From NCBI GenBank assembly GCA_034698045.1, contig JAQGAU010000855.1, positions 1 through 23,163 on the forward strand: a stretch of DNA of 23,163 nucleotides, read 5' to 3'. Positions 7,078 through 16,537 of the stretch are shown in pieces. Numbering within the stretch: position 1 is the first letter of the stretch; the number at the start of each line of letters is the position of its first letter. Source of the DNA: Paramacrobiotus richtersi. Taxonomy: Eukaryota; Tardigrada; Eutardigrada; Parachela; Macrobiotidae. Under the pieces are notes generated by a model that was not told the DNA's origin, did not search any database, and worked only from the letters and a program-made list of their open reading frames with translations. The position numbers and the translations under genes are program-made.

Positions 7078-9854
7078 ATGAATCTGTCAAAGAGTGGTCT
7101 GAAGCAGTTCGAGTTGGTGATAGAAGCTTTTTTCATCTTGTGGCATGCAGCGTACCTGAGTCGATTCCTTCTACGCATTTGCTTTCCCGATCTGATGGAA
7201 GTACGAGCGGACATTCGAGGAGAGATGCATTACGCTGGATGGGGCGGCCTGAACGTAAGTATAAAGTAACCAGTGTTAAAAGCAGGCAAAGCATTCATAA
7301 TCTGCTTTCTAAGTTCTAGCTCGATAGTATGGAAACACTACTTCTACAAATTGTGTAACAGTACGATCCAAGTTTCAAAAACTTCCCTTTCGACGCCAAA
7401 CTCTACGCCACTGTTTGTGCCTTACAATTGTTAACTTTTCGTTCTACAGCAACAGGTGTTTGCTTGTAGTACGGTCCATGCTATTGGATCGATCTGGCTC
7501 GCTATTGGATTCCTGCCAATCTGACGGTCTGCACTCACAGCTCCGTTCCTTCCTCAGACAGCGAAGATTTCGTACCAGCCTTCTGCATAACAACCGTGTT
7601 ATTCGTCAGCACTACATTCATGCACTGTTGTATTTTGCTGTGTGTTTATTCGGCATAAGCCCGCTTGTACTGTTTTACCAAAGAAAAGCGCTGTGTGTCA
7701 TGTTGAAAAACGGACATGGAAAGTTACCGGAGTATCACGCGTTTTATAAGCAAGTCAGCGTATTCCTGAAAGCACGAGTCGAACCCGAAGGCCCAGCCAT
7801 GGTTTTTGTATTTGTATTCCTTTCGATGTTCTGCGTGACTGGACCATATTGGCTGGTATGTTGCGGAATCTGGTCCATACAGCGATTCGGTGGAGAGTCA
7901 GCTGTATTGCCTGGAGGAACCATACTGTTACTTTGCCTCATGTTCTGTAATATTCTGGGACTGCTTGGAGTATGGAACACTCGGTCCCGCTATGAGCAGG
8001 TTGCAACACTTCTTGGGTACGTGATCTCAATACTAATAATTATTCAGTATTTCGGAATGTTTGGCTATATACTGTATGTTCCGCTCAAAGACGTCGATCC
8101 GTGTTTAAAACTGTTTCTGTTTGTGGTAAAGTACATGACGCTTGCCTTTCTGCACCCGCCACATGGAATTCTTACTTGTAACTGCAAAAAAATATTTATT
8201 ATATATTTCTGTTTATTCCTTATAAATATTTTTATTTTTATATATTTCTAAAAAATATTTATGAAATATTTTACTTATTCCTTAATTACATTTTTTTTCT
8301 GTTTATTTCATGTTTCTAACAAATTTTTATTATGTATTTCTATCTGGTTGTGTGAAAAGTTAATGTTGATACATATGTGTTAACTAACAATCACAGACTC
8401 GGCTTGTGATAGGCTGCCATGTGGTCCAAGAAGATCGAAGGAGGCACGTAGATCCCGTTTTCATCCTGAAGGCATGCGACTGAACTTATTTCAACTGGTC
8501 GCTGCCAGCGGTATCCGGCTGCTTTCTGCCCTGATGGCGTTCAGTGTAATGGGATTCCACCTTCGTCTGGACTACCCAGGTGCCAGTGGGGCTTTTTCTA
8601 CGGGATGGTGGACCGGTATGATGCGACGTCTTCAGACCCCTGTGACAGGGCTCGAGGTACTGTAACCTACTTGCATAGCTTGAGAGAGTAACTCTAGAGT
8701 CAAGCCTCTTTATCGCGTACTGGCTTATCAACCGTAGTACTTGGTTATTGTTAAGAACCGGGTTTTCCATAACTTCTGTACAAGTACGTATATAGTTTCT
8801 GCAAATTTATGCAGCATACGGACCGTAGTCCCGTAACTCCTGTTGGGCGAACTTTCCACAGTTAGAACACTGGATTTTACTTTACGTGTTTAACTGCAAA
8901 ATCATGCATATCTTCGTACTCTTTGGGGGAATTGGTGGTACATTCTTGTGGATACATTCGTGATGTTTTTGTGATGAAAACTTCAGTTATAAGTTGTTAT
9001 TCAGCAACAGGTTATGGTAATACAGACAATTGGCGGCAGATTTAATCTGCCGATTTAGGGCGGCGGGCAGAATTCGCCCTAATAAAAGTTTATGATCGGA
9101 TTAATGTGCGGTAACAGAATTGCTTGCCCACTAGCCTTATTGCATATTTGTCTAACCTTCGTCCTTAATTAGTGTAGACACGACAGTTACATTTGTGTGA
9201 CCTTCGTACTTGATTAGTCTAGACACGACAGCTACAATATGAACTACTTGAGCAGTGTTCCCAACTAAATCACCGGTTGTGTAGATGTTGCGGATGAACG
9301 ATGCTAGATTGTCCCACTGGTACAATATCACCGAGAAATACGCCAACCCATCCCTCCATCCAGGACTAACCGACCCGATCAGCCCCCTGGCATCTGTCAT
9401 TGGATCGTTTGGCTGGTACTTGAGTGAACTGTGTGTCTGGTGTTTCTTCAGCATCTTCACCATGTCGATGCTTGGATTTATCACGTCGTTCAGTGTACTC
9501 GTCGCCCGGGAAATCAGAGAGTACTTTTTCCGGCAGCAGTCTCGTCAGTATATCGCAGCCGATGAAGAGCATTTGCACGGACCTCTGGCACCGTTATCCG
9601 ATAGAGCGGTAGTCCGGCAATTCCTTATGATGTACACTACGCTGTTCGCCCCGCGATTGATCTGGACATCGTTTGTTCTGGCCAAAGTGGTGCTGTTGCT
9701 CGTGCCGGAGCGATGGAATTTGCCAATCTACTTGATGTATATGCTGTGGTTGATGTGGGAAGCTGGCAAAGCTGGACGCAGCTTGAAAAAGAGTAGGAAG
9801 CTTATAATTTGGATGCTCAGGATGCAGTATGGGCTTGATCTCGCCTGGTTTTGA
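7078..9854 (+). CDS. Multi-pass membrane protein, chemoreceptor-like, copy 2
   Basis: Exons: 7078-7254, 7470-7641, 7689-8016, 8413-8656 and 9285-9854 (TGA), about 496 aa if all are used. The structure matches copies 1 and 3 except that the second exon is split by 7642-7688, a 47-nt GT-AG segment. Without removing it the frame hits TAA at once; removing it restores the frame with two extra residues (S-L). The protein keeps the seven or eight membrane segments, both N-glycosylation sites (NLT near 76, NIT in the last exon) and the motifs YGPCYWIDLA, GPYWLVCCGIWSIQRFGG and IREYF. Relative to copy 3, the last 15-20 residues are out of frame after GRSLKKS, replacing the tail ending YKDYMDAQD. It is closest to copy 3. 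Either it is functional with a new mini-intron, or the insertion has disabled it. The receptor-family assignment is an inference. Confidence 0.65.
7637..7698 (+). repeat. 53-bp insertion flanked by 9-bp direct repeats
   Basis: GCTGTGTGT occurs at 7637-7645 and again at 7690-7698, with 44 unique bases between. Copies 1 and 3 have one such site and no insert, so copy 2 gained 53 bp. The net change of 2 mod 3 plus an internal TAA would break the frame. However, 7642-7688 begins GTGT and ends AAAG and can be spliced out in frame. Confidence 0.8.
9034..9082. repeat. Two adjacent perfect hairpins in receptor 2 intron
   Basis: CGGCAGATT / AATCTGCCG (9034-9042 and 9044-9052, 1-nt spacer) is followed by TTAGGGCG / CGCCCTAA (9055-9062 and 9075-9082). 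Both lie in the last intron of receptor copy 2. The matching place in copy 3 (about 14252-14276) has a single shorter GGCGG/CCGCC hairpin, so copy 2 appears expanded between GGCAGA repeats. Confidence 0.75.
9155..9235. repeat. 45-bp-period imperfect tandem repeat
   Basis: A segment starting ACCTTCGT at 9155 recurs at 9200 with a few mismatches; both copies end GACACGACAG(T/C)TAC. It lies in the last intron of receptor copy 2. Copy 3 has a single related segment near 14370. Confidence 0.75.
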
Positions 9855-10704
9855 ATTCTTTGTCGCAGCTTAAAATGGAATGTTTTTACTGTTGCTGTTG
9901 TATATTGTTTTATTGCTGATTTGAACGCGCTTTCCAGTGTTTTTGGTTGAAAAGATCTGTAAGACAAACTTCCAATGCGTAATTTCATACTGCCAATTCA
10001 GTTGTGTTTATAGACAGAAGTCTCATTCTTGTGTGCAGTGTTAGCTGTCTGTTAGTTTAATAGTGTTCCTATTTCAACAGACTTAAGTATATTTAATTTC
10101 GGTGACCTTTATTTGCATCGACGTTTATGACCGATGTCTACGAGACCCAGAACTGTAACACATATCCAGTAAATAACGTACTTCCCAAAAATATGCCAGT
10201 TTGTCATGGAGACCAACGAGCATGCGAACAAACCGGGGATATTTGGCAAAACTGTCCTCGTTGCTTTTCTCGTAAGTCAAACAGTCGACACTAACTAGCG
10301 GCTAAGCTTTCTTTTTTGGCCGAAGACGAAACGGACAACTGATCATAATATTATGCTTTGACAGTATTCAGCGATAATTGTGTTCGCTCGATGGTTCCGT
10401 GCATTGATATGAGCTCCAAAATTGTCAAACAAATACAATCCAACCAGAATACTTAGCACAATATGGTGGACCATAACGTAACAAACAGTTTCTGTGATTA
10501 TTTACAGCATTTTGTGAACTCAGTTAGAATTCATAAAGTAACTGCTATCCTACCTCCGAATTGTAGTCCTTGTACTATGCAGGAAGTTTTAAAACGGCGA
10601 CATAACCTAAGCCATTAAAGTTGATCACACTACATAGAACGCCTTCCGGCACTGTTTAATAGTACTGTTTGCTACCAATATGTAATACAAATTTTACGAT
10701 TTAG
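9855..10704 (+). other. Unit 2/3 junction: receptor 3' flank joined to MetX intron 1
   Basis: No gene is seen. Positions 9920-10180 form a receptor 3' flank that recurs at 15140-15430 and 18335-18575 (GTTTTTGGTTGA, then GTTGTGTTTATA, then TGACCTTTATTT, then CGAGACCC). At 10206-10271 a short open stretch ends at a consensus donor GTAAGT; its near copy is at 15467-15531. From about 10680 the sequence is the tail of MetX intron 1, so MetX exon 1 is missing from this unit. Positions 10480-10560 match about 18595-18680. Confidence 0.6.
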
Positions 10705-11271
10705 GTGGACCGCTTCCTCTTGACGGTCTTCAACAATCGCGCGAAAATGCAACAATCACCTACCGGAGCGGACCCGACTGGCAAAAACGTTTTGGACGAA
10801 AGATGATCGACGGTGCTCCTATTAACCTAAGTTCCACATTCGAAGTAGAGCGGTATCTGGAACACCAGGGCTAGCGTAGCGCCGCTGTCTTGGATGCTAA
10901 CACACTACTGTACCTTTCGAAAGCGATGGACCTGTTTGAGTTATCAAAGGATGAACTGGCTCGGATCACCGTTCCCACATTGATTGTGGGGATCACTACG
11001 GACGCGTTGTTTCCGGTGTGGCAGCAGAGAGAACTGGCCCATGAACTCGTGGAGAACTGGACACCGACTACATACTCTGAACTGCCGTCCATGTATGGGC
11101 ACGACACTTGCCTTTTTGAGGGCGCTGCAATGAAGGTGAGCATGCCGGGATGAAAACGTAACGATTCTTGTATTATAATTATACAGAAGGTGTACTGTTT
11201 TTCAGGAATTTTTGGAAACGAAACCAGTTGTACAACCACAGCGAAACACCTTATTTCTGCATCATTATTAG
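10705..11271 (+). pseudogene. MetX-family remnant lacking exon 1 (unit 3)
   Basis: Exon 2 (10705-11135) and exon 3 (11206-11271, TAG) of a MetX copy remain, with their splice acceptors and donor. They are very similar to the intact gene. Exon 1, which carries the nucleophile Ser and the start codon, is not found upstream. An in-frame TAG at 10872-10874 stands where the intact gene has the codon for Gln264. A 12-nt in-frame deletion removes four residues after the catalytic His motif GHDTCLF. The Asp motif TTDALFP remains. The reading frame is otherwise open, so inactivation is fairly recent. An AATAAA lies at 11507. No functional enzyme can come from it. Confidence 0.9.
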
Positions 11272-12195
11272 TGATAGGCCTGCACATAATCAGATGTTCC
11301 AAAACATTTAGCGGTCCAGGATCTTTTACTGCCGTCGAGGTACAGTTTTTCTTTTAGTTCTAGATAGAGCCAGTTTGTGTTATACGCTATCATAAAGACA
11401 CTAGAAATAGAGTTAGAGTACGGGAAATGACAGCATCTAAAAATATCTATGTTGTGCCGTACGTATTCTGCGAATTTTTTTCCAGTATTGTGCATAGACT
11501 GTGCACAATAAAGTTACTTCTAACGTATCGGTTTAAGAGACTCCTTTAAGTACATTAAGCACCTGTCTAACAACTAAACAAGCGAAGTCGCCGGTTAAAT
11601 TTAGTGCGCTAGACCTTTGTTTTAACATGAATAAAACAGATAAAGATCTAAGCCGTAACTACACGTTGGAGAGCTGCTGGAGGCTGGATAACAACAAGAC
11701 ATCAAGAATCTCTCTCTGTCCAGTGCCCAGTTTCAACCGAGAAACACACCGTTACTAGTAAGCTGATATGTACTACGGTATGTGTGCGTACAAATCTTTA
11801 ATTTTTTCCAGCAGTCCACTTATATCTCGACACGGTATGTGTATCTCAAGTTCGTTCTGATTCAGCGTCTGATGTATCGACAGACTGTCACAGACAGACT
11901 ATTAATTTTCGTGTCCCAGAAATGGTAGACCATTGTTACCATACGAGTATGCATGAAGGCAATGCAGTCAGTTTGTTTTGCACAATAGACTGTCCCAGAT
12001 TTTGCTTGGCCAATTAGTTTTTATGATTCGAGAAAGCAGCTGCAGAATTGTGCAAAGGATAGTTTATTCTACCAGTATCATTTCATCCGTTTAGGAGCAT
12101 AGTCGTCAATGAAGTGCAAGCAGAAAGGCGTATCGAGTGTCAGCGATATTTTAAGACTTGAAGTACTTGATTGTTAACAGCTACTGATATCCGAA
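11272..12195 (+). other. Unit 3 spacer: MetX-remnant 3' flank and receptor leader
   Basis: No gene is seen. The early part aligns with the flank after the intact MetX gene. AATAAA at 11507-11512 lies about 236 nt after the remnant's stop. Positions 11830-11910 are rich in CAGACTGT/GTCTGA motifs in both orientations. From about 11965 the conserved receptor leader begins (TTGCACAATAGACTG, then GATTCGAGAAAGCA, then a TTTAGGAGCA step at about 12092, then GTGCAAGCAGAAAGG). An in-frame TAA shortly before the ATG at 12196 fixes the start for the whole receptor family. Confidence 0.5.
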
Positions 12196-14997
12196 ATGAA
12201 TCTGTCAAAAAGTGGTCTCAAGCAATTCGAATTAGTAATGGAAGCTTTTGCTATCTTGTTGCATGCAGCGTACCTGAGCCGGTTCCTTTTACGCATTTCC
12301 TTTCCCAGCCTGAGGGCGTACGAGCGGACATTCGAGGAGAAATGCATTACGCTGGATGGCGCGAACTGAACGTAAGCTGTGTATTTAAAAGCAGGCAAAG
12401 ATGTACTGTGTAACCAGACAGTATATAAACACAGTAATCGTTTCTGATATGGGAACTCGTCGTTGAAAACAGCATTTACTGGATAGCATCAATGATCCCT
12501 AGTTTCAAAACTTCCGTTTCGACAAACTATATAACTTTGTGCGGTAGACTATCAGTTATGCTGCAACACTGCTGATTCGAAAAATGAAATTGCAACAAGT
12601 GTTTTTGCTGTTATAGTATGGCCCTTGCTACTGGATCGATCTGGCTCGCCATTGGATTCCTACCAATCTGACTGTGTGCACTCACAGCTCCGTTCCTTCA
12701 TCAGGCAGCGAAGATTCCGTTATTGCACCAGCTTTTTGCTTAACGACCGTGTTATTCGTCAGCACTACATGCCTCCACTGTTTTATTCTGCTGTGTGTCA
12801 TGATGAAAAACGGACATGGAAAGTTGCCGGAATATCATACTGTTTACAAGCACGTCTGTGGCTTCCTTACAGCAAGAGCCAGAGGAGAACCCGAAGGCCT
12901 AGCCATGCTTTGGCTGTTTGTATTCCTTTTCTTTTTCTGCCTGATTGGACCGTATTGTCTGGTATGGTGCGGAATCTGGTTTATACAGCGCTTCGGTGGA
13001 GACTCAGCCGTATTACCTGGAGGAACGATACTGCTACTTTGCCTCATGTTGTGTAACATTCTGGGACTGCTTGGAGTATGGAACACTCGATTACGATATG
13101 AGCAGGTTGCAGCACTTATCCGGTAGGCGATTCGTTATTGAGCCAGACAGGAATATGTTATAATGCGCAATCGTCGCAACGTAATGATTATTCATGCTAG
13201 CTTGTGGTTATAGCTATGTATATACGTAATTCACAGTGTGAACTCAGTTCACACTGTGAACTTCACACTAGTGTATGTTCTGGAAATAATAACTTCTTAC
13301 TAAAAGGCCTGATGTTTCGTTTTGACCGGCGTGTATGTACTGTACTTCGCATGGATAAATAACTAACAATCACAGACTCGTTGGTTTGTGATAGGCTGCC
13401 ATGTGGTCCAATAAGATCGAAGGCGGCCCGTAAATCCCGTTTTCATCCTGAAGGCACGCAACTGAACCTACTCCGATTGGTCATAGCTAGCGCTATCCGG
13501 CTGACTGCTGCCCTGTTTGGGCTCGGTGCAATGGGACTCCATCTTCGTTTGGAGTATCCGGATGCCAGCGTGGCTTTTTCTAGGGGATGGTGGACGGACA
13601 TACTGCGACCTCTTCAGACCCCTGTTAAAGGACTCGAGGTACGTACTTCCGTAACATATTAAACTTTAGCGAATACCGAGTTACAAACCGCAGTCAGTAC
13701 TTGATTATGTTAATGTTTTTAGGTCGTAAATTTTTTCTAAAATACGGCGAAGCGCGTTCTGCTGTCTTTTTGAATCAGCGTTTTTCTGTTGCTGTGGTTA
13801 GAGGAACCGCGGCATTGGTGTTGGGTACATTGCCGCGTACAAAGGCGGTTTTTGAATGATGAGACTGGTGATGGTTGTTTTGTATTCAATTTTTATTATT
13901 GCAGTACGTATTTTAGCGCCAGCTTCGTTGTATAACTTTCTCAATAGAAGTTAAGGTAAATGTTAATGACCGTGGTCTGGAGAATTTTTAACCTGTTATT
14001 GTTAAGTGCATATTTCAGCCGTTGATGTAGGTTTTTATGACTTCGGTAGGTATATGGTTTCCCGAAAATGTTTGCACAATAGCTCTGTAGCTTCTATCAT
14101 CCGAATTATCACAGTCAGAACACTGGATTTCAGTTTCTGTACTTTCCGGCAAAATCATACATATCTTTGTACTCTTCGGGGAATCCGTGGCCGATTCCTG
14201 TGAATAACTTTGCGATGCCCGGTTAAAAAATTCAGCAACAGGTAGCAAACGCATTGGCGGCAGAATCCGCCCCAATAATGCATGATAAATTAACGGACTA
14301 TTCTGCGGTTAAACAGAACTATGCGCCACTGGTCACAGTGGTCAGCACGGATTGCAGATTTGCCTGACCTTCGTATCGACACGGCGGTCGCAATATTATC
14401 TGCTAAACCACCGTGAACACTGCAGATATTTTGCAGATGTTGAGGATGAACGATGCAGGACTTTCCCACTGGTACAATATCACCGAGAAATACGCCAATC
14501 CATCCCTCCATCCTGGATTAACGGACCCGATCAGCCCCCTGGCATCTCTCGTTGGATCATTCGGCTGGTACTTTAGCGAACTCTTTGTATGGTGTTTCCT
14601 CAGTCTATCCACCATATCGTTCCTTATCACAATCACATCCTTCAGTGTACTCGTCGCCAGGGAAATCCGGGAATATTTCTGGTGGCAGGAGTCGCGTCAG
14701 TATATCGAAGCCGAGGAAGAGAGTGTGCACGGACCGACGGCACCGTTCCCCGATAAGACGGTAGTCATACATTCTCTTATAATGTACACCGTTCTATTCG
14801 CCCCGCGATTAATCTGGACATCGGCGGCTCTGGTCAAGGTGGTGCTGTTGCTCGTACCGGAGCCATGGAATTTGCCAGTCTACTTGATGTACATGCTGTG
14901 GTTGATCCGGGAAGCTGGCAAAGCTGGACGGAGCCTGAAACAAAGTATGAAAGCTTATAAAGATTACATGGATGCTCAGGATGTAATATGGGCTTGA
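12196..14997 (+). pseudogene. Receptor-like copy 3, frameshifted in first exon
   Basis: The four exons match copies 1 and 2: 12196-12372 approximately, 12617-13122, 13395-13638 and 14437-14997 (TGA). All splice sites look sound and there is no insertion in the second exon. In exon 1, one base is missing near 12310-12318 compared with copies 1 and 2. The frame therefore shifts after SFPSL and reaches a TGA at the end of the exon, about 58 codons in. The downstream exons remain fully open and keep both N-glycosylation sites (NLT, NIT), the membrane segments and the tail YKDYMDAQD. The break is thus recent, or it is a sequencing or assembly error. If real, the gene is dead unless a downstream start is used. 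It is the closest relative of copy 2. Confidence 0.75.
13230..13260. repeat. 13-bp perfect inverted repeat
   Basis: TTCACAGTGTGAA (13230-13242) and its exact reverse complement TTCACACTGTGAA (13248-13260) are separated by CTCAG. The hairpin lies in the second intron of receptor copy 3, and a further partial TTCACACTA follows. It is absent from the same intron of copies 1 and 2. Confidence 0.9.
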
Positions 14998-15963
14998 TCT
15001 GGTCTGGTTTGGAATTCTTTTCTCACGACGTAAAATTGGACCTTTCGCTGTTGTACATGTGTTTTATTGCTGGTTTCGCTGCGCTTTTCGTGCATGGTAC
15101 ATTGGTACGGTACAGGACTTTACTGTTCAACCAACGAGACACCTAACAGTGTTTTTCAATGTTTTTGGTTGACAAAATCTGTTAGACGAACTTCCATGTC
15201 AGTGGGTAATTTCTTACTGCCAGATTCGGTTGTGTTTATAATGAAATGTTTTTATTTTATAGACAGAATCCTCACTTTTGCGTACGAGCATTGTTAACTC
15301 GGTGTAAGTTTAATAATGTTCCCATCAACAGTAAAAACCTAAATTCAGTGACCTTTATTTACATCATTGTATATGACCGATGTACGAGACCCAAAAGCGT
15401 ATAACACAAATGTTATATCCAGTAAACATCACACACGCAAAAGTACAACTCGTATATGCAGCCTTGTCCTTGTTAAATGAGCATGCGAACAATCCAGGAG
15501 TGTCTGGCAAAAGCGTCATCGTTGCTTTTCTCGTAAGTCAAGCATTCGGCGCTAACCGCTAAGTCGATCAAACTACATAAAACACCTTGACGGATTTTGC
15601 AATGGTATAATACAAAAAATAGCCGACCAGCTAAAAAACCAGCAGACTGCGGCAAAATAGTCAACCAGCTGTTGAACCGCAATATGCGGCAAAGTATAGC
15701 CGACGAACTATTGGGCTGAAAAGACTGACAAAATAGCCCCTCCTACAAGTAAAGGCAGTGCATCCACTTTGTTCTGCACAATAGACTGTGGTCTGTGTTA
15801 TCGTCCCGAATCTTTTCGTGGCTTAACCCAGTTTACGATTCGACAAAGCAACCGCAGAATTTCTCAAATAACTTATAACAGCTTATTCCAGTATTATTTT
15901 CTACGTTTAGGAGCAGAATCGTTAGTAGACTGCAAGCAGAAAGATTTATCAAGTTCTTGTGAT
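14998..15963 (+). repeat. Unit 4 left remnant: receptor 3' flank plus orphan receptor leader
   Basis: No intact gene is seen. Positions 15137-15430 repeat the receptor 3' flank seen at 9920-10180. Positions 15467-15531 repeat the short open block ending in GTAAGT (compare 10206-10271). The segment at about 15548-15580 matches 10610-10650. MetX exons are then missing altogether. From about 15755 to 15960 a full receptor leader is present (TTCTGCACAATAGACTGTGG, then TTTAGGAGCAGAA, then CTGCAAGCAGAAAG), but the receptor that should follow is absent. The block therefore records a fourth duplication unit stripped of both genes. Confidence 0.7.
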
Positions 15964-15985
15964 AACTGAAGCTGCTGCTTCAGTT
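15964..15985. repeat. 9-bp inverted repeat at duplication breakpoint
   Basis: AACTGAAGC / GCTTCAGTT (15964-15972 and 15977-15985) with a TGCT loop. It sits where similarity to the receptor leader ends and the F-box-linked sequence begins. Confidence 0.8.
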
Positions 15986-16537
15986 GCTCTCGTCATTTTC
16001 TTGGGTTTTATTGGGTAACATATTGGCCACAAATCCAGCGACACTGTCAGAAAGGACTGGCGCGAATCTCACTGCATTCTTTTGGCATTTCTCATTGGCA
16101 TTCTTTCCTTAGCGTTTCTCATTGGAATTCGTGTGTGTTCTTTTTATCAGGCATTGTCGCTCGAGTGAATTCTTTTGGCATTTCCCTCCTGGTAAGCGCG
16201 CACTCTGCATATTTTAATCTGTAAGAGCCGTAACCTAGTCAGTAGTGATTACAGGGATTTGATTATTATTAATATTTCACTGCAGCAGTCAAAGCGTGAA
16301 TACGGTAAAGGCACTTCAACCAGACAGCATCATCTTGTATGGTTGTGGAAAATATTTATTGTTATTTGTCTGATGTTTTAGAAGTACTTTTATTATTAGC
16401 GGATTGCATTTTTTGCGTTATGATTTTCGTGTAAACTGCAGTGAGTTCTCGTGAATTAGTCTCGTTACTACTAAGTAGTGTTGTCGGACGGTTTACGAGT
16501 GGTGCGTGACGTCAGTTAATGGTTGTAGTGCCGCGCC
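15986..16537 (+). other. F-box gene upstream region
   Basis: No similarity to the other units is seen here. It contains short degenerate repeats: ATTCTTTTGGCATTTC at 16076-16091 and 16169-16184, and GC(A/G)TTTCTCATTGG at 16085 and 16112. TGACGTCA at 16507-16514, 24 nt before the ATG, matches the CRE/ATF consensus. An ATG at 16519 opens an upstream frame that overlaps the main start in a different phase. The promoter and 5' UTR of the F-box gene most likely lie here. Confidence 0.5.
16507..16514 (+). promoter_or_regulatory. CRE-like palindrome TGACGTCA
   Basis: An exact match to the CREB/ATF consensus lies just upstream of the F-box start codon. An 8-bp site can arise by chance, and placement is the only support. 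Confidence 0.3.

Noticed and set aside
7415-8251. A continuous 278-aa membrane protein
   Set aside because: It enters the receptor exon in the wrong frame, reaches the right frame only after the 53-bp insert, and then reads into the intron after 8016. The exon model matches the sister copies better.
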